A stretch of DNA of 64,000 bases from Saccharomycodes ludwigii (GCF_020623625.1 NC_060201.1:310001-374000); one strand, 5' to 3'; counted from the stretch's first letter, positions 1 through 13,200 are shown. Made by a program: numbers and translations. The notes: a model not told the origin generated them from the letters alone.

Positions 1-429
1 TGTATTTGACATATGGGGTTTTTTTTTTTTTTTTTTCTTTTTTTTTCTTTTTTTTTTTTTACCCATTAATTGGTGTAAATGACAATCTTAAAAAGTAAAG
101 CAAAATAATATTTTACAAATTACCTTAAATCATACAAAAAGGAAAGAAAAATATAAATATAAATCAAAGTTCAGATCCCCTCTCCTATTATTGCTATTAT
201 TGCAAAAAAAAAAAAAATATGCTTTATTATACACTTAAATTCAAACCTCTCACAGGCAAGGAAAAAAGAAAAAAAAGCCCATTACAATATAATAAAATAG
301 ATAATAATAAAAAAAAAAAACCATATAGTAAAACCAATATCCTACAACATATACACACCTTATACAAACTTCTTAACCATAAAAAATAAATAAAAAAATA
401 AAAAAAAAAAAAAAAAAATTAAAATAAAA
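1..429. other. Intergenic, downstream of KNS1
   Basis: AT-rich flank at the left edge of the window, holding long T tracts (about 17-60) and several A tracts. It lies 3' of the leftward KNS1 gene and probably contains its 3' UTR and poly(A) site. No gene or RNA is recognisable. Confidence 0.6.
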
Positions 430-3204
430 TTACAGAGTGTGGCTGCTCACGACGCCAGCACTTTGATAATTCAAGATACCCTCATCTATAATACCCATAT
501 CAAACCACTTATGTTCTAAAGCTTGCTTTGCGGTTAATCTCTTTTCCGGATCAAATTCGAACATATTAATCAATAAGTCTACGAAATAGTACCAAAATTC
601 AAATACGTCTCTATCAGGCTTATTATTATCGTAGTAATATGCGTTCTGATTATTATTGAAAGCAGTGTTACTTGGAATAGCCCCATAATTTAATTCACTG
701 CAAGAAGCGTTATCTGTATCCATGTTTTTTAAAATAAGCTTCCAATTTGTTTCTATGTCCATTTCCATATTACACAAAATAATCCATGGATAATCCCTTC
801 CAATTTTCTTGCTCAACCAAATATCTAAACGGTCGCAATTATCCATCACTCTTTTAATAGAGTCCCTTGGGGTTAACAAAACCTTTCTGCTGTTCCTTTT
901 GGGCCATTGGAAACAATACTCAGCTTCATGCTCATCAGTACCGACCTTTCTATTGAAATTATTCAGTTTAAAAAAGTAAGGCAATAATTCTTTTTTAATG
1001 ATTCTGGACGGTATGGCATATCTCAACTCATTTTCATGTTCTAAATTAAATATCATTTTGGAAATCAACTTAGAAGGTATCTTTGTGCCATGTATTCTTT
1101 GCATCATAGCCAAATGCTCAACATTTTCGTGTATGGGATAAAGCGATTCACCAGTCACCAATTCCACTAAAACACAGGCTATACTCCAAATATCACATGG
1201 GAAGGACCAGCCTAACCCCAAAATAATCTCAGGTGCTCTATAATGTCTGGTGCTAACTACATCTGGATGAAACTCGTTATTGAATACGGCACTACCAAAA
1301 TCAATGATTTTGATTTCAGGATTATATAAAATCTTTCTTTTACCCAAACTAGCCTCGAACCTACGCTTACTTAATTTTTTAACCACTGGATTAGGTAACT
1401 GTACCTCCCAATAATGTTTATCATCGACTAGTAAAGTATTTTCCGGTTTAATGTCAGTATGCACTATATTCAAATCATGTAAAAAACAAGTACTCCTAAT
1501 AATTTGTCTAGCCATTGCTTGAACATGGGAACCACAAAATCTACCAACCCCATTACTGCTCATGAAATCATACACAGATTTACCAGCTAGATCTGAAACT
1601 ATAATAATGTGATTTTTGTAATCAAAAAAATCACGTAGCAATAGACATTGATACTCCCCAAACCGGTCGTTCTTGTATATCGTAATTAGTATGCGTAGTT
1701 CTGTTTTGGCTGCTTCTCTATATCTATCTATAGCCTTAATGATTTTTAAGGCACAGTATTTGGTAGTACTATTATTGTTACTACCATTATTATTAGCCTC
1801 CATTTGTTGTTGTTGTTGATGCTGTAGATCAACACACTTAATTACTTTACCAAAAGTGCCTTTTCCTAAAATATCCTTAGTTAAATATCTACCTCCACAA
1901 ATAATAGAATTAGGATAAAAAATATAATGGCCATCCTTTTCGTCAGTATCAAATCTTATTTTGGCATTATTATTGGTGCGAAATAAAGTGTGCGACATCT
2001 TTGCATTATTGTGATTGAAAACTTTTAATTTTTTTCTTTGATCAAACAAAAAATTGCCACCAGGAGGACTATAACTTGTGTTATCTTCAATAACTCTTAT
2101 AGAAACTCTCCTATTTCTTTTTAAAGTTGTAGAATGCGACCCATCGTCTATATCTTCATCATCAAAACCATAGTTGATGTGGTCATCACCAGGAATGTTG
2201 TTGTTATTAATCCTATTACTGTAGTTATAGTAATCATAATAGTTGTATTTATTGTTGTTTGTGACGGTAGTACTGGAATTAAGCATGTTCATCATCAAAT
2301 TATTAGCATCGACGATGTTGTTGTCGCCATAATTTTTTGTCTCATCGTTGGGGCTAATATTATCAACATCATTTTCCTCTTCTTCAACTCCTCCGTTACC
2401 CCTTGTTTCCGTATTAAACAGTTCATTTCCATCCTCATCGTAATCTATTATAGCACTACCGTTAAAATTTGTGCCATCACCCAAAAAATCATTACTGTGT
2501 TGCGAATTTAAATACCTTTTATGAAAAGTACTAGTGGCACAGTTGCCAGCATTGCTATTATTTGAAAGTAACAGGGAAGCAGGCGGTTGGTACTGTAATT
2601 TAGCATGTGGTAATTGTGGTATAGAGACAGTTCTTTGCTTTTTATCGGTTGCGCCGGTTACTCCCATAATATCAGAAGTATCATCTTCATGTACCAACAG
2701 ATAATTTTGGTGGTTATGCTGGGTGTCTTTTGTGGTAGTAAGGGCATCAATAGAATGCTCCTTTTTCAGTGACACAACAGAATCTTGTTGATTCTTAACC
2801 TTTTCTTCTTTAATGAATATAATGTCATCATCTGATTCTATACAGTCATTGTTATCATTTTTATTATCAATTTCAATGCCAGAATTATGGGTATCATCTA
2901 GTGAAAAGTTTGTAGATAACAGAGTAGACTGTTTATTTAATAAATGAGTTATAAAATTGTTATTATCCATGGTTCCAGGCACACTGGAAGTTGTAGAAAC
3001 AGTAACATCATTGTTTATATCAAGATCTCTTCTTCTTCTCCTTCTTCTCCTTCTTCTTGTTCCTAGTTCACTATTGGTACTAACACTGTCTGAATCTTCC
3101 ATGAAAATAGTATCATTAGAAGTGCTAATACTATTATTGTTATCATTGCTGTTGTTAGTATTGTTATTAAGCTGCTGCACCCTTGTTGTGTTGGAAACCA
3201 TCAT
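430..3204 (-). CDS. KNS1: LAMMER/CLK-family dual-specificity protein kinase Kns1
   Basis: Likely Kns1, a kinase that in S. cerevisiae acts downstream of TORC1 to repress RNA polymerase III and ribosome genes. The first ~430 of 924 residues are low-complexity (Asn/Asp-rich stretches and a poly-Arg block near residue 50). The kinase domain follows: glycine loop GKGTFGKV, ATP lysine in YCALKIIKA, catalytic loop HTDIKPEN, DFG in IIDFGSAVF, and the family signature EHLAMMQRIHG (Gln where the name-giving motif has Glu). A poly-Gln/Asn insert lies between the glycine loop and the ATP lysine. The ORF is longer than the S. cerevisiae protein (about 740 residues), mostly from the N-terminal extension, so the exact start is less sure than the kinase identity. 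Neighbours COX19 and DPS1 match the S. cerevisiae YLL019C-YLL018C block. Confidence 0.93.
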   Translation of the reverse strand: MMVSNTTRVQQLNNNTNNSNDNNNSISTSNDTIFMEDSDSVSTNSELGTRRRRRRRRRRDLDINNDVTVSTTSSVPGTMDNNNFITHLLNKQSTLLSTNFSLDDTHNSGIEIDNKNDNNDCIESDDDIIFIKEEKVKNQQDSVVSLKKEHSIDALTTTKDTQHNHQNYLLVHEDDTSDIMGVTGATDKKQRTVSIPQLPHAKLQYQPPASLLLSNNSNAGNCATSTFHKRYLNSQHSNDFLGDGTNFNGSAIIDYDEDGNELFNTETRGNGGVEEEENDVDNISPNDETKNYGDNNIVDANNLMMNMLNSSTTVTNNNKYNYYDYYNYSNRINNNNIPGDDHINYGFDDEDIDDGSHSTTLKRNRRVSIRVIEDNTSYSPPGGNFLFDQRKKLKVFNHNNAKMSHTLFRTNNNAKIRFDTDEKDGHYIFYPNSIICGGRYLTKDILGKGTFGKVIKCVDLQHQQQQQMEANNNGSNNNSTTKYCALKIIKAIDRYREAAKTELRILITIYKNDRFGEYQCLLLRDFFDYKNHIIIVSDLAGKSVYDFMSSNGVGRFCGSHVQAMARQIIRSTCFLHDLNIVHTDIKPENTLLVDDKHYWEVQLPNPVVKKLSKRRFEASLGKRKILYNPEIKIIDFGSAVFNNEFHPDVVSTRHYRAPEIILGLGWSFPCDIWSIACVLVELVTGESLYPIHENVEHLAMMQRIHGTKIPSKLISKMIFNLEHENELRYAIPSRIIKKELLPYFFKLNNFNRKVGTDEHEAEYCFQWPKRNSRKVLLTPRDSIKRVMDNCDRLDIWLSKKIGRDYPWIILCNMEMDIETNWKLILKNMDTDNASCSELNYGAIPSNTAFNNNQNAYYYDNNKPDRDVFEFWYYFVDLLINMFEFDPEKRLTAKQALEHKWFDMGIIDEGILNYQSAGVVSSHTL

Positions 3205-3983
3205 AATGAATGTGTTTGTTATGGTGTCTTAAACTTTTTCTCCTCTTATTTATTTACTGGTTTTTTTTTTTTTTTTTTTTTTTTTTTTCCCCTTGAGTTA
3301 TGAACAAAGTTTCTTTGTAATCAAGAAAAAAGTTTTTTTCTTTTTTTTTTTCTTTCCTTTTTTTCCTAAAAATTTCTTTCTCTTATTTATATATAGATAT
3401 AAGGTTAAAGATTTGATTGATTTAAAAGATTGGTTTAATTAATGGCAAAAAAAGATAAAGATTAATAATTAATAATTTTAAGGGATGGGTTAACAAGGCC
3501 TTTTATTTTTGATTATCTTACACATTGTTTGGACTGCGGGTGTTTCTGTGGACAAGGGGAGGCCCAGTTCTTTCTGTATTGTTTATTTATTTATATATTT
3601 TTTTAATTTTAATTTTAGTAGCAAAATCAATAAAAAAATTAAAACATAAAAAATATCAATTTAATAAGTAAAGTACAGAAATCCACGTGGAAGTTAAACT
3701 TATTTTTCTATTATTATTTTCTATTGCTATTAACATATAAAAATAATCCGTGTTATATACCTTCGTTATCACTTTGTACGTATCCTCCAATTATCTTTTC
3801 TTTTGTCTGTTTCCTTTCCCCACAAACACACACTCGGAAACCATGTGAATTATTTCAACTTCTATATCAGCAAATACAACATATACATCCTTGTTGAATC
3901 TCTTTTCCCCATTCTTTTCGTTTCAGTTTCCCCTCGTTCATACATAAAAACCATTGATAAAAATCTAATCCTTATTTATATAC
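3205..3983. promoter_or_regulatory. Divergent promoter region KNS1/COX19
   Basis: About 780 bases between two divergent genes. It contains a T tract of about 30 bases near 3260-3290 and one perfect E-box CACGTG at 3684-3689, a possible Cbf1-type site about 300 bases upstream of COX19. Short ORFs here are low-complexity and not credible. Confidence 0.5.
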
Positions 3984-4286
3984 ATGTCCGCTAACCCTGG
4001 TAATAAACTACAGGCATTATCACCAACACCACCAGAAAGAGGCTCTTTCCCCTTGGATCATTTTGGTGAATGTACCAAAGAAATGCAAGATTATTTAAAG
4101 TGCATAAAGATTACAAAAGGTGAGAATGCACACAATTGTAGGTTGTTAGCCAAAAACTATCTAAAATGTAGGATGAATAATGACTTGATGGATACAGATG
4201 ATTGGAAACATCTAGGACTTCCTAGTGATGAAAACTCTCCCAATGCTCCCAATAACGAGAAAGTGGGTAAAAGATTCGGTAACTAA
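3984..4286 (+). CDS. COX19: Cox19, twin-CX9C mitochondrial intermembrane-space protein
   Basis: A 100-residue protein needed for cytochrome c oxidase assembly and linked to copper and redox handling with Cox11. Two CX9C motifs are visible: [11 protein letters not shown] and [11 protein letters not shown], the substrate signature of the Mia40 import pathway. The [13 protein letters not shown] segment and HLGLP end are typical of Cox19, and the length matches the ~98-residue S. cerevisiae protein. It lies between KNS1 and DPS1 as in S. cerevisiae, but on the strand opposite to both, whereas in S. cerevisiae all three are co-oriented. Confidence 0.95.
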   Translation: MSANPGNKLQALSPTPPERGSFPLDHFGECTKEMQDYLKCIKITKGENAHNCRLLAKNYLKCRMNNDLMDTDDWKHLGLPSDENSPNAPNNEKVGKRFGN

Positions 4287-4320
4287 AATAGAATTTGCTG
4301 TTAACACTTGAAAATAATCA

Positions 4321-4353
4321 TATTATATACATATATATATATATATATATATA
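4321..4353. repeat. (TA)n run between convergent COX19 and DPS1 3' ends
   Basis: An alternating TA run lies in the 125-base gap between two converging genes. UAUAUA-type runs act as 3'-end efficiency elements in yeast, so it may serve both genes. That role is inferred. Confidence 0.5.
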
Positions 4354-4411
4354 CTTATTTATTTATTTATATTAAAAAATAACAATAACTTCACTGAACT
4401 ATAAATAACAT

Positions 4412-6118
4412 CTATGGTCTTAATCTTTTTGGATCTCTTGGGAACATAGAGGCTCTTCTGATGTTTTTCAAATCCAAGTAAAACATAACAACTCTTTCCA
4501 AACCAATACCACCCCCACCATGAGCTGGACATCCATAAGTAAAACTTTCTACATAATCTTTAGCACCTGGGGAATCTGGTGAAACGCCATGAGCTTCCAT
4601 TCTTTTCCTTAATAATTCTGGATCATGAATTCTTTGTGCACCACTTAAAATTTCCTCACCTCTCATAAAGAAATCATAAGAGTTAGAATAATGAGAGTCC
4701 TCTGGATCGGGCATAGTGTAAAATGGTCTGATAGCCAATGGAAATTTGTCCAAAACATAGAAATCAGTATCATATTTCTCTCTAACAATCTTACCCAATA
4801 ATTTTTCACATTCTGTATTTAAATCCTCGTAATCACCCAAATCGGTCTTACCACCCTCTTCCCTCAATAATCTGATGGCTTCTTTGTAGTGTAATCTAAC
4901 CATCTTGCCATCTTTAGGTAACTTAAAGTCTTCCATTGGGTATTGTTTACGAACCAATTCAATTTCAGAGGCGTAACGCGTTTTCAAATTACTGAAAATG
5001 AAGACAAATAATTCCATCAAAGTATCAATAACTTCATCGTAATGTTCTTCAATAGCCATTTCTAAATCCAATCCAGTAAATTCAGTCATATGACGATGTG
5101 TGTTTGAATTTTCAGCTCTAAAAACAGGAGAAACTTCATAAACTTTTTCGTAATCAGCTGCAATACATTGTTGTTTATAAAACTGTGGTGACTGAGCCAA
5201 ATAAGCTTTTCTATTAAAATAGCCAACTTCAAAAACATTGGCACCACCTTCACTAGCGGCTGCTAATAACTTAGGTGTGTGAATCTCAATAAAACCTTTA
5301 TTGTCCAAAAACTCTCTAAACAACTTGCAAACACCACTTTGAATCCTAAAAATAGCTTGATTAGTAACTGTTCTTAAATCAATAACACGGGCATCCAATC
5401 TTGTATCTAAATTAACCACAGGCAATCCCAATTTCTCAGCTTCTTCTTCAGATCTAGAAGCATCCTCAATTAAAATAGGCAACTTTTCTGGAGTCTCACT
5501 GATGGTAAAAATTTTGGAAATATGAATTTCTAAATCTTGGATGGTACAGGATTTAATTGGCTCACCACTAACTTTCTTAACTAGACCGTGAACTACAACA
5601 ATACTTTCTCCATTAATATTGGCACACCATTTAACCATTTGTTTGGAAACGTTGGTTTTATCGACTTTGACTAAACCTTGGATTAATTCTTGTTGCTGTC
5701 TAAAAGTTAAAAATGTTAGAGTAGAACCTTGCTGACGGGTGGTTTGAACTCTAGCTCTAAAAACAATTTCTTGGCCATCGTGGACACCAGGAGCATTGGC
5801 TCCTTCTTTCAATTCAGAAAACTTCCATCTTTTTAAACCTGATTTGGTAGTTGATTGGATCAATGGAGATTTGCCATAATTTTCCTTAGCATAATCGCTC
5901 AATGCGTCTTGCAATTCACGTTGTTTTTTTTCCTCTTCCAATTGTTTGGCACGTTCTTGCTTTTTCTTCAATTTCTCTTGTTCTTTAGCCAACTTTTTTA
6001 AAGCTTTTTTGCTTAATGGTTTTCCATCTTCACCTAGAATAACGGGTTCATTGGAAACGGGAGTAACAGTTTCTTTTTTTTCTGCAGCAGCAAACTCAGA
6101 AGCGGTTGAATCAGACAT
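4412..6118 (-). CDS. DPS1: Cytosolic aspartyl-tRNA synthetase
   Basis: Class IIb aminoacyl-tRNA synthetase that charges tRNA-Asp. It has 568 residues, close to the S. cerevisiae enzyme (557). Residues ~35-70 form a Lys-rich helix ([19 protein letters not shown]), the eukaryotic N-terminal RNA-binding extension. An OB-fold anticodon-binding domain follows at ~95-220. The catalytic core has motif 2 ([15 protein letters not shown]) and motif 3 ([15 protein letters not shown]). The gene ends in RLRP, a normal C-terminus for this family. It is divergent from CDC25; in S. cerevisiae DPS1 likewise lies beside SDC25, the CDC25 paralogue. A perfect Gcn4-type site lies ~275 bases upstream. Confidence 0.97.
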   Translation of the reverse strand: MSDSTASEFAAAEKKETVTPVSNEPVILGEDGKPLSKKALKKLAKEQEKLKKKQERAKQLEEEKKQRELQDALSDYAKENYGKSPLIQSTTKSGLKRWKFSELKEGANAPGVHDGQEIVFRARVQTTRQQGSTLTFLTFRQQQELIQGLVKVDKTNVSKQMVKWCANINGESIVVVHGLVKKVSGEPIKSCTIQDLEIHISKIFTISETPEKLPILIEDASRSEEEAEKLGLPVVNLDTRLDARVIDLRTVTNQAIFRIQSGVCKLFREFLDNKGFIEIHTPKLLAAASEGGANVFEVGYFNRKAYLAQSPQFYKQQCIAADYEKVYEVSPVFRAENSNTHRHMTEFTGLDLEMAIEEHYDEVIDTLMELFVFIFSNLKTRYASEIELVRKQYPMEDFKLPKDGKMVRLHYKEAIRLLREEGGKTDLGDYEDLNTECEKLLGKIVREKYDTDFYVLDKFPLAIRPFYTMPDPEDSHYSNSYDFFMRGEEILSGAQRIHDPELLRKRMEAHGVSPDSPGAKDYVESFTYGCPAHGGGGIGLERVVMFYLDLKNIRRASMFPRDPKRLRP

Positions 6119-6390
6119 ATTTGTTTTCTGGTAAGGAAAGGAAGTAACAAAAATATTTATTGTATCTTGTTTTGTCTTACTATATATATTTTTCCTTTTC
6201 TTGGGGGTTTGATAACTGTAAAAGAAAGGAAGAAAAAAAAAAAGAAAAAAGGAAGAAAAGAAATAGAAATTGAATAGGAACTAGAAAAATATTTTTTTTT
6301 TGTGAAAATTTGCTTTCCGCTGAGAGATGAAAAAGAAAGGAAAAAAAAAAAAAAGGAAAGGAAAATTTATTATTATTATTATTATTATTA

Positions 6391-6398
6391 ATGAGTCA
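6391..6398. promoter_or_regulatory. Gcn4-type site ATGAGTCA
   Basis: Perfect match to the palindromic Gcn4 (AP-1-like) element TGACTCAT in reverse. It lies ~275 bases upstream of DPS1, where amino-acid control of a tRNA synthetase is plausible. Inferred from sequence only. Confidence 0.5.
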
Positions 6399-6793
6399 AT
6401 CGAATAACATGCGATAATAATTTAAAAATGAAAAATGAAAAATGAAAAAAAAATAAAAAAATATTGTGGCCAGTTTTCTAAGCGGACGTAAATAACACGT
6501 AGATGTAGACGTAAAAAAAAGGTTGCAGTGACGTATACACAATTACCCTATAGTAGGGCAAGATTTGGTATTGTTAGTATAAATACCGAGATTGTGACCA
6601 CTCGCAAAATTCAACAAGGTACGGGTGTGTGGTATGTGGGGGTGTGAACGGTTTATAAAAATAAAGAAAATGTTTGTGTTTGATACCCGGACGTACACGC
6701 CACCGAAATACTTTTTTTTTTTTTTTTTTCCTTTAATTTGCCAACACGCGCCCCTTATTTTTCTTTTATTTTTTTTTTCCTTTTTTATGCCAT

Positions 6794-6838
6794 GCGTCGT
6801 CGTTGTTGTCGTCGTCTTCATCGTCGTCGTCGTCGTAG
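6794..6838. repeat. GTC/GTT trinucleotide repeat
   Basis: Interrupted GTC and GTT triplets in the DPS1/CDC25 intergenic region. No coding role is credible. Confidence 0.7.
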
Positions 6839-7284
6839 CAATACAATGACTTAAACAACAAAAAAAAAAAAAAAAGGCACGTGAAACCGTCCAAACGGAA
6901 AAAGGGGCAAGAAAGGGAAGAAAAAAAGAGTTTTTCGCTATTTATCAAATTATTCATTCATTATTTTCCAATTTTTTTTTTATTTTTTTTTTTTTTTAAC
7001 GTTGTTGCAATGTTCTCTTATTTTTTTTATCTTTCCATTTTTTTTTTCCCTTTTCCTTTTTTGTCACCTATTTTTGATATTTTTTTTTCTTTTGAACAGA
7101 AAACAACTTAAATATATGCCCCTTCCCTAGCCAACATAAAAGGATAGCATAAACTTGATCTTCATACACATCTCAAGGATACTATACATAAACAATTAAA
7201 ACGTTAGTACATGGTCAATCCTTCAATTAATATATATATATATATAAATATATATACAAACATAGTTTCAGAGAGTAACACATT

Positions 7285-10200
7285 ATGAAAATTACCTCAA
7301 AGACTGAAATGAATAACCGCAGCAGTATTAGTACTGGCTCCAACAGTTCTGATAATAAAACTACTACCACTGCTGATATCAATACTGCTTCTCCTGTCAC
7401 TCACCCTCCAAATATGATTATTAAACCTATAGATATTGTAATTGCAGCATTCGATTTTACTTCAAATTCTATGTCCACCTCCGGTATAAACTACTTATAT
7501 TTTAAAGAAGGTCAAGTTATATATGTATTAAACAAAGATAACAATAATTTATGGTGGGATGGTATTATTGTAATTAACAACAATGCCAACGAAGATCTAA
7601 TTAGGGGTTGGTTTCCAGGTAATTTTACAAAACCACTCTATAATAATAAAAATAACAATTTCAGTGCCACTAGTAACCCAAATTTGCATCATCATAAAAT
7701 TTCTTCGAGTCTACACTATTTATCTAAATACAAATATGGCAACAGCACTAGTAGAAAAAATTCCATAATATCCAATAACTCTAACGCTTCCTCTTCTCAT
7801 CATTCGTCATCATCTCAGCAGCAGCACAATAATCCCATCAATACTACCACACATACAAAATATAGAGAAACTTCACCATTTTCTACTAGTTCCTCTTCTT
7901 CTTCTTCTGCATCCCTTCCTGTATCAGCTTCTATTAAAAATAATTTGAATAGTAGTACGAGTACTAATATTAACACGGATAATACTTCCAAGAAAAATGA
8001 CAGCAATCAAGAGCAGCACAAACAAAAAATGAAAATATTAACGGAAAACGAGATTAGAAATTTAATTTCAAATTTATCACCATCTATAGCAAACACTACT
8101 CTAAAAGACAATACATCGCTAATGTGTGGCGGCGCTAGTGTAAACAATAATTATATTGATAATTCTGGTATTAATTCTGGCTTTAGTAAAAGTGACAAAT
8201 ATAATGATACTGGGAGTAATAGCAGTAACACTAGCAATGCTCTTTCGGGCATGAATAATCCCGTGCTAATTTGGGTACCTGTACCGGTAAAAGAAATATA
8301 TAACAGCAACGACAAAAGTAATGATAATTTTGGTGGTACAGGATATACAGAAGATGGCACCAAGAATGAAAAAAATACCAGTTATTCTTCACCGAAAATA
8401 TTATATTATAATAAGTTATTAGACGTTTATTGTAAAAAATTGCCATTTGTTGATTATCCAGAACTTAATAATAATTCTTTATTCCCCACTGATGAGAATG
8501 ATGTAGATTTGAGTGTTAGATTGTTAACTAAAGACGAAGATGATAAATTAAAAAAAACAGGAAATGCTGACCACATAAATAGTGTTGAAGATGATACCAA
8601 TACATCTGGCCTAAAAAAAGAAGATCATGATAATAATAATAACAACAACAAGGACAAATCTCAAACTGGTACTGCTATAACTACTTTTAACTCGGAAAAT
8701 GTATTTTTGTTTGATTCGTCACACTTTTATTGCGACGATGCAAAGGATATAACTTCATGGTCAAACTTACACAGTCTAATTTGCTTCAATTTAAATATGG
8801 CCCAGCTACATATTACGAAGGAACCATCTTCATATATGTTCCAGTATCATTTAAATTTGGTCTCTAAATACTCTCTATATTTCCATACAACAGTTAGACT
8901 TTTACAGAAACAAATAACGAAGGCCAAAAAAAAGGAAATTAAAAAACTATTAAAGATAATACGCCGCAGTTTTTTCATTATTAGTGTTAATGGTTATTTG
9001 TATTTTAACTCCAATTATTATAATGACCACTTTAAATGTAATAAGAATACGTTTTCATCGGTACCCTCCAGTAAAACCGACCATACACATCCTTGTCAGC
9101 ATGCGGAGCATAGAAATATAACAAAGGATTTCAATGATAATAACCGCATGCCTAGGGAGCCTGTTTTAGAAAGTCATCAAGGACTAAACCATGAGACGCA
9201 TTTTTCTAATAATGAGGAAAAATATGAGCATAATGATGCTACCATTAACACCACTGACATGGATGCCAATGGTATTAAATCTTCTAAATTTTCCTCTTCC
9301 TCGTCGTCTCTTTCATCCTCATCGTCTGGTGGTTCCTTTTCTAATTTTGTGGATGCGAGATCTGGATCTGATTTAAGACATTTCAATGATTTTGATACTC
9401 AGGCGATTAATACTTCATTATTACTGTCCAAAAGTGCCAGCAACAGTGTCGAATACCCTCACTATGAAAATAAAAAGTTTTCTACCTCCACTATCGAGAC
9501 TCTCAAAAATAGCCATGTTCATTCAAATGATAATAACATCAAACATAGTGCTAGTGGGAATGCCAGTTTTTCTAATAGTTCGACACTATCGACCACTCAT
9601 GGACTTAACAATAACATTGGATCTAATTATAGTTCTACGACAGCAACTCCATCACACACTACCAACAAAAACCGGAAGTATAGCAACAATATTGCTAACG
9701 GTGGCATGTATTTCCGCAGGATTAGCGGGAGTAGCAGTTCATTCTCACATCCACATCTACTAATTGACGATTTGCTTAAAAGTGTATCAGATGAGTTTGT
9801 AAAATTTCAAACTGCAAATACACAATTGTATAAAGTTATGGTTATTATCAGTATTCCTGAAGATTCCTCCAACACAAGGAACCCAGATATTTTAATTCCA
9901 CAGATTTTACCGAGGTTTTTCAAGAATGATTTTTCGGGCGGGTCTTGGAATGATCCCTTTTCGAAAGATATGGATAGGACCGGCAGTACCAACTGCAGTA
10001 GTTATATTCCATTTAAGGAGAGTTTTTTCAATGCTAAGCATAACACACCTTATTCTAATAATAACGATCCTTTAGGTTCTGATGGAGTGTGTGGTGCCGG
10101 TTTAAGAAGAGATAAAAAAATTGGTGATAACAAGTTAACAAATCCAAATAGAATCATATTAAATCATGATCTATTAAATATTTTCAAAACTAAATACGGC

Positions 10201-13200
10201 CCAACATTGCTTTCACAGGATGAGTTTTTGTCCATTATGTCAAAACCTAGAAGTACGGAACGTGATTTGGAACTTACTGTTTATATAAGGAATATTATTT
10301 CTACCACCTCTGAAATTATTTTTTTTTTAGAAAACTTGGACATTTCATTTTATACCAAATTAAGAAATTTAGATGTTAAAAGATGTTACTCCTCCACATC
10401 TGCTACTACCGCTAATACTACCATCAATGATGATAGTAAGGCGAACGATGGTACCAATACACATATGAGTTCAAACATGGGTTCGACTTATGATAGCACT
10501 AGAAATTCTTTTTCCTCAAACACATCCGTCCCTAAACATCAAATCAATACAAATGCATCTAAAGAAGAAGCTAAAAAACAGTTATTCCATCCACAACAAT
10601 ATTACAAGAATACAGACACGCCATCTGTTTCTACGGCATCCTCTTCGTCTTCTTTCTCCTGTTTGCAACAGCCATCTAGTGCTGACACAAAAACAGCGCT
10701 GGAGCCTTCTCCATCTTATCAAACGACAAGTACGAGTAGTTTTAGTAACATTGGGCATAGTATTAGTAATTTATTTAGGTCAACTAACACCTCTAAAACT
10801 AATAATGCTGCTAGTAATAATGCTAGTGGTGTCAATGATGATGCTAATTGTGGTGATGGCAAAGGTAATGATACAAACAATGCCAATGACAGTATTGATG
10901 AGAATTCAACTCCAGAAGATCAAGATTATTTGGAATTAACTAAATGGAAACAGCAGATGTTAGAACTTTTAAGTGGAATTATAATGGATTTTTGTGAAGT
11001 GAAACAGGCCTTTCATGATGTTGTTATTAGAGGTGTTATTGATGCCCAGAATATTACGCTTAAAGATCCTTATACTTTTTCTTCTATGAAAGGTGAGTTA
11101 AGTTATGACAGTATTTTAAGCGCCCACAGGTTGTCTGAAGATATTCAGCAACGTTCAAATTTTAGGTATAATAAGATCAATAACAGTCAAAATGCTACAA
11201 GCAACGTAAAGTATCCTTTATTATCGCATACAAAAATAAATACCACATTAGCTGTACTTGCAGGTCACCGAAATGATAGCGCATTTCTACAACGTAGAAA
11301 CTATAGACATGCAAAAAGGGATAAAATCACAGAAGATTTAAAAACCCATTTAATTAAACAGGATGTGGAGACCAGTGATTCCGACTTTTGGGATTGTGAT
11401 GAAAGTATCAAAAAGTTTTATTTTAAATTACTTGACATCTATTATTATTGTACTACTGTTTTGGAGCAACTAGTTGTTGCCAAAGAAAATTTTTTAAACA
11501 ATGTTTTTAGAAATATGAATAATGAACTATTAGCCTCTATTTTTAAATATGAATTTGAAGACCAACAATTGCAACAGCAGCAGCAACAGTTACAACATCA
11601 TCAATTGATTGATGATGAGATTGATACCTTTTTATTACACAAGGATATAATTTCAGAAGAGGGGGGAGGAAAAAAACCTATGGGTGGTACTTCTATTTTG
11701 ATTAGGGAGGACCAACCATGGTTTTTACAGAGTGATTATGATTCACAATTAATTTATGATGACAAGGGTTTTATTAAAGCTGGTACTAAGGAGGCTTTGA
11801 TTGAACATTTAACTAGCCATAAAACTGTAGATCGCTTTTTCATTGTTGTATTTCTGACTACTTTTAGAAGTATGCTCACTTGCAACGATTTATTGAGGTC
11901 TTTGTTGGAACGCTATAATCTACCACCGCCTGAGGGTCTAAGCTATGAACAATACAACTCATGGGTTGAAAAAAAAATGATTCCAATTAAGGAGGCAGTG
12001 ATGAATGTTGTATTGATATTCTTAAGTGATTATTGGTGTCCTGCGTATTACGAACCTGGTGTTGAAGATATTAAAATATTGGCTGATGTTGCCCTAACCG
12101 AAAAAACCAAACATGCAGAAGAAGTTGCCAAATTAATTGATGAGAAATTAATCAAGTGTGGATACAGTAATAAAAACGGAAATCATACTGATAAAAATAG
12201 TAATATGGGGGAAGACCATCCACAAAAATCTTCCACTGCTAGCGTCTTATCTGGTGGTTTATCATCGACACCTAGTGTAGTATCATCCACAAAACTAAAT
12301 CTTCCCCTGAATAAACCATCAAATTCACCAAGCCCACATTCTATGGGCACGATTAAGTTATTAGATCTGTCACCAAGCGAATTTGCTGAACAATTAACCG
12401 TCAAAGAGTGCGAATTGTATTCTAAAATAAATACTTTTGAATGTTTGGACAGAATTTGGGGTAAGAAGTACTGTAGCTTTGGTGGCTCGCCCAATATTAA
12501 AAAATTTATTAGCACTTCTAATCATTTAACCAACTATGTTACTTTCCAAATTGTTAAGTTGACTGATATTCAGAAAAGGTGTTCTACTATTGAATTTTTC
12601 ATTAATACTGCTGTTGTTTGTCGTAGTTTAAATAATTTTTCTTCAATGACTGCTATTATCTCTGCGATGTATTCATCTCCAGTTTACAGACTAAAAAATA
12701 CTTGGGAGTTAGTCGATAAGAACATTAAGAATAAATTATCTGAATTGAATGTTTTAATGGAATCCTTTAGAAATTTTGCCAGATATAGAGAAGTTTTAAA
12801 CAATGTCACCAAATCTAGCGAACCGTATATTCCATTTTTAGGTGTTTATTTATCCGATTTAACATTTATTAGCAGTGGTAATCCAGATTATTTAAGAAAT
12901 TCACAAAACCAAATTATTAATTTTGCTAAAAGAATTAGGATTACAGAAATTCTAAAGGAAATCACGAATTGCAAAAAAAGAACATATAAGTTGAATAAGA
13001 ATACGCAGCTTCTGAATTTCATTGAATCATATTGCTGTAATAATACCGATTCCAACGGGAAATGTATTATCCCTGGTATTGAATTGTTGTATAACCAGTC
13101 ACTAATTATTGAACCAAGAGATAAACAACAGAATAAATCATTGATAAACAGTACAAATAAGAATTTTAATCAGTCAACTAAACATCAGCAATACCAAGAG

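Larger units (their letters stand above)
6119..7284. promoter_or_regulatory. Divergent promoter region DPS1/CDC25
   Basis: About 1.17 kb between divergent starts. It contains a (TTA)n run near 6367-6390, a perfect Gcn4-type site (6391-6398), a GTC/GTT trinucleotide run at about 6794-6838, an E-box CACGTG at 6878-6883, many T tracts, and a (TA)n run at about 7230-7253 close to the CDC25 start. Several short low-complexity ORFs on both strands are poly-Phe or poly-Lys products of these tracts and are not genes. Confidence 0.6.

Noticed and set aside
6543-7111. Short ORFs between DPS1 and CDC25
   Set aside because: Low-complexity products of A/T and GTC repeats, overlapping on both strands, without recognisable protein features.
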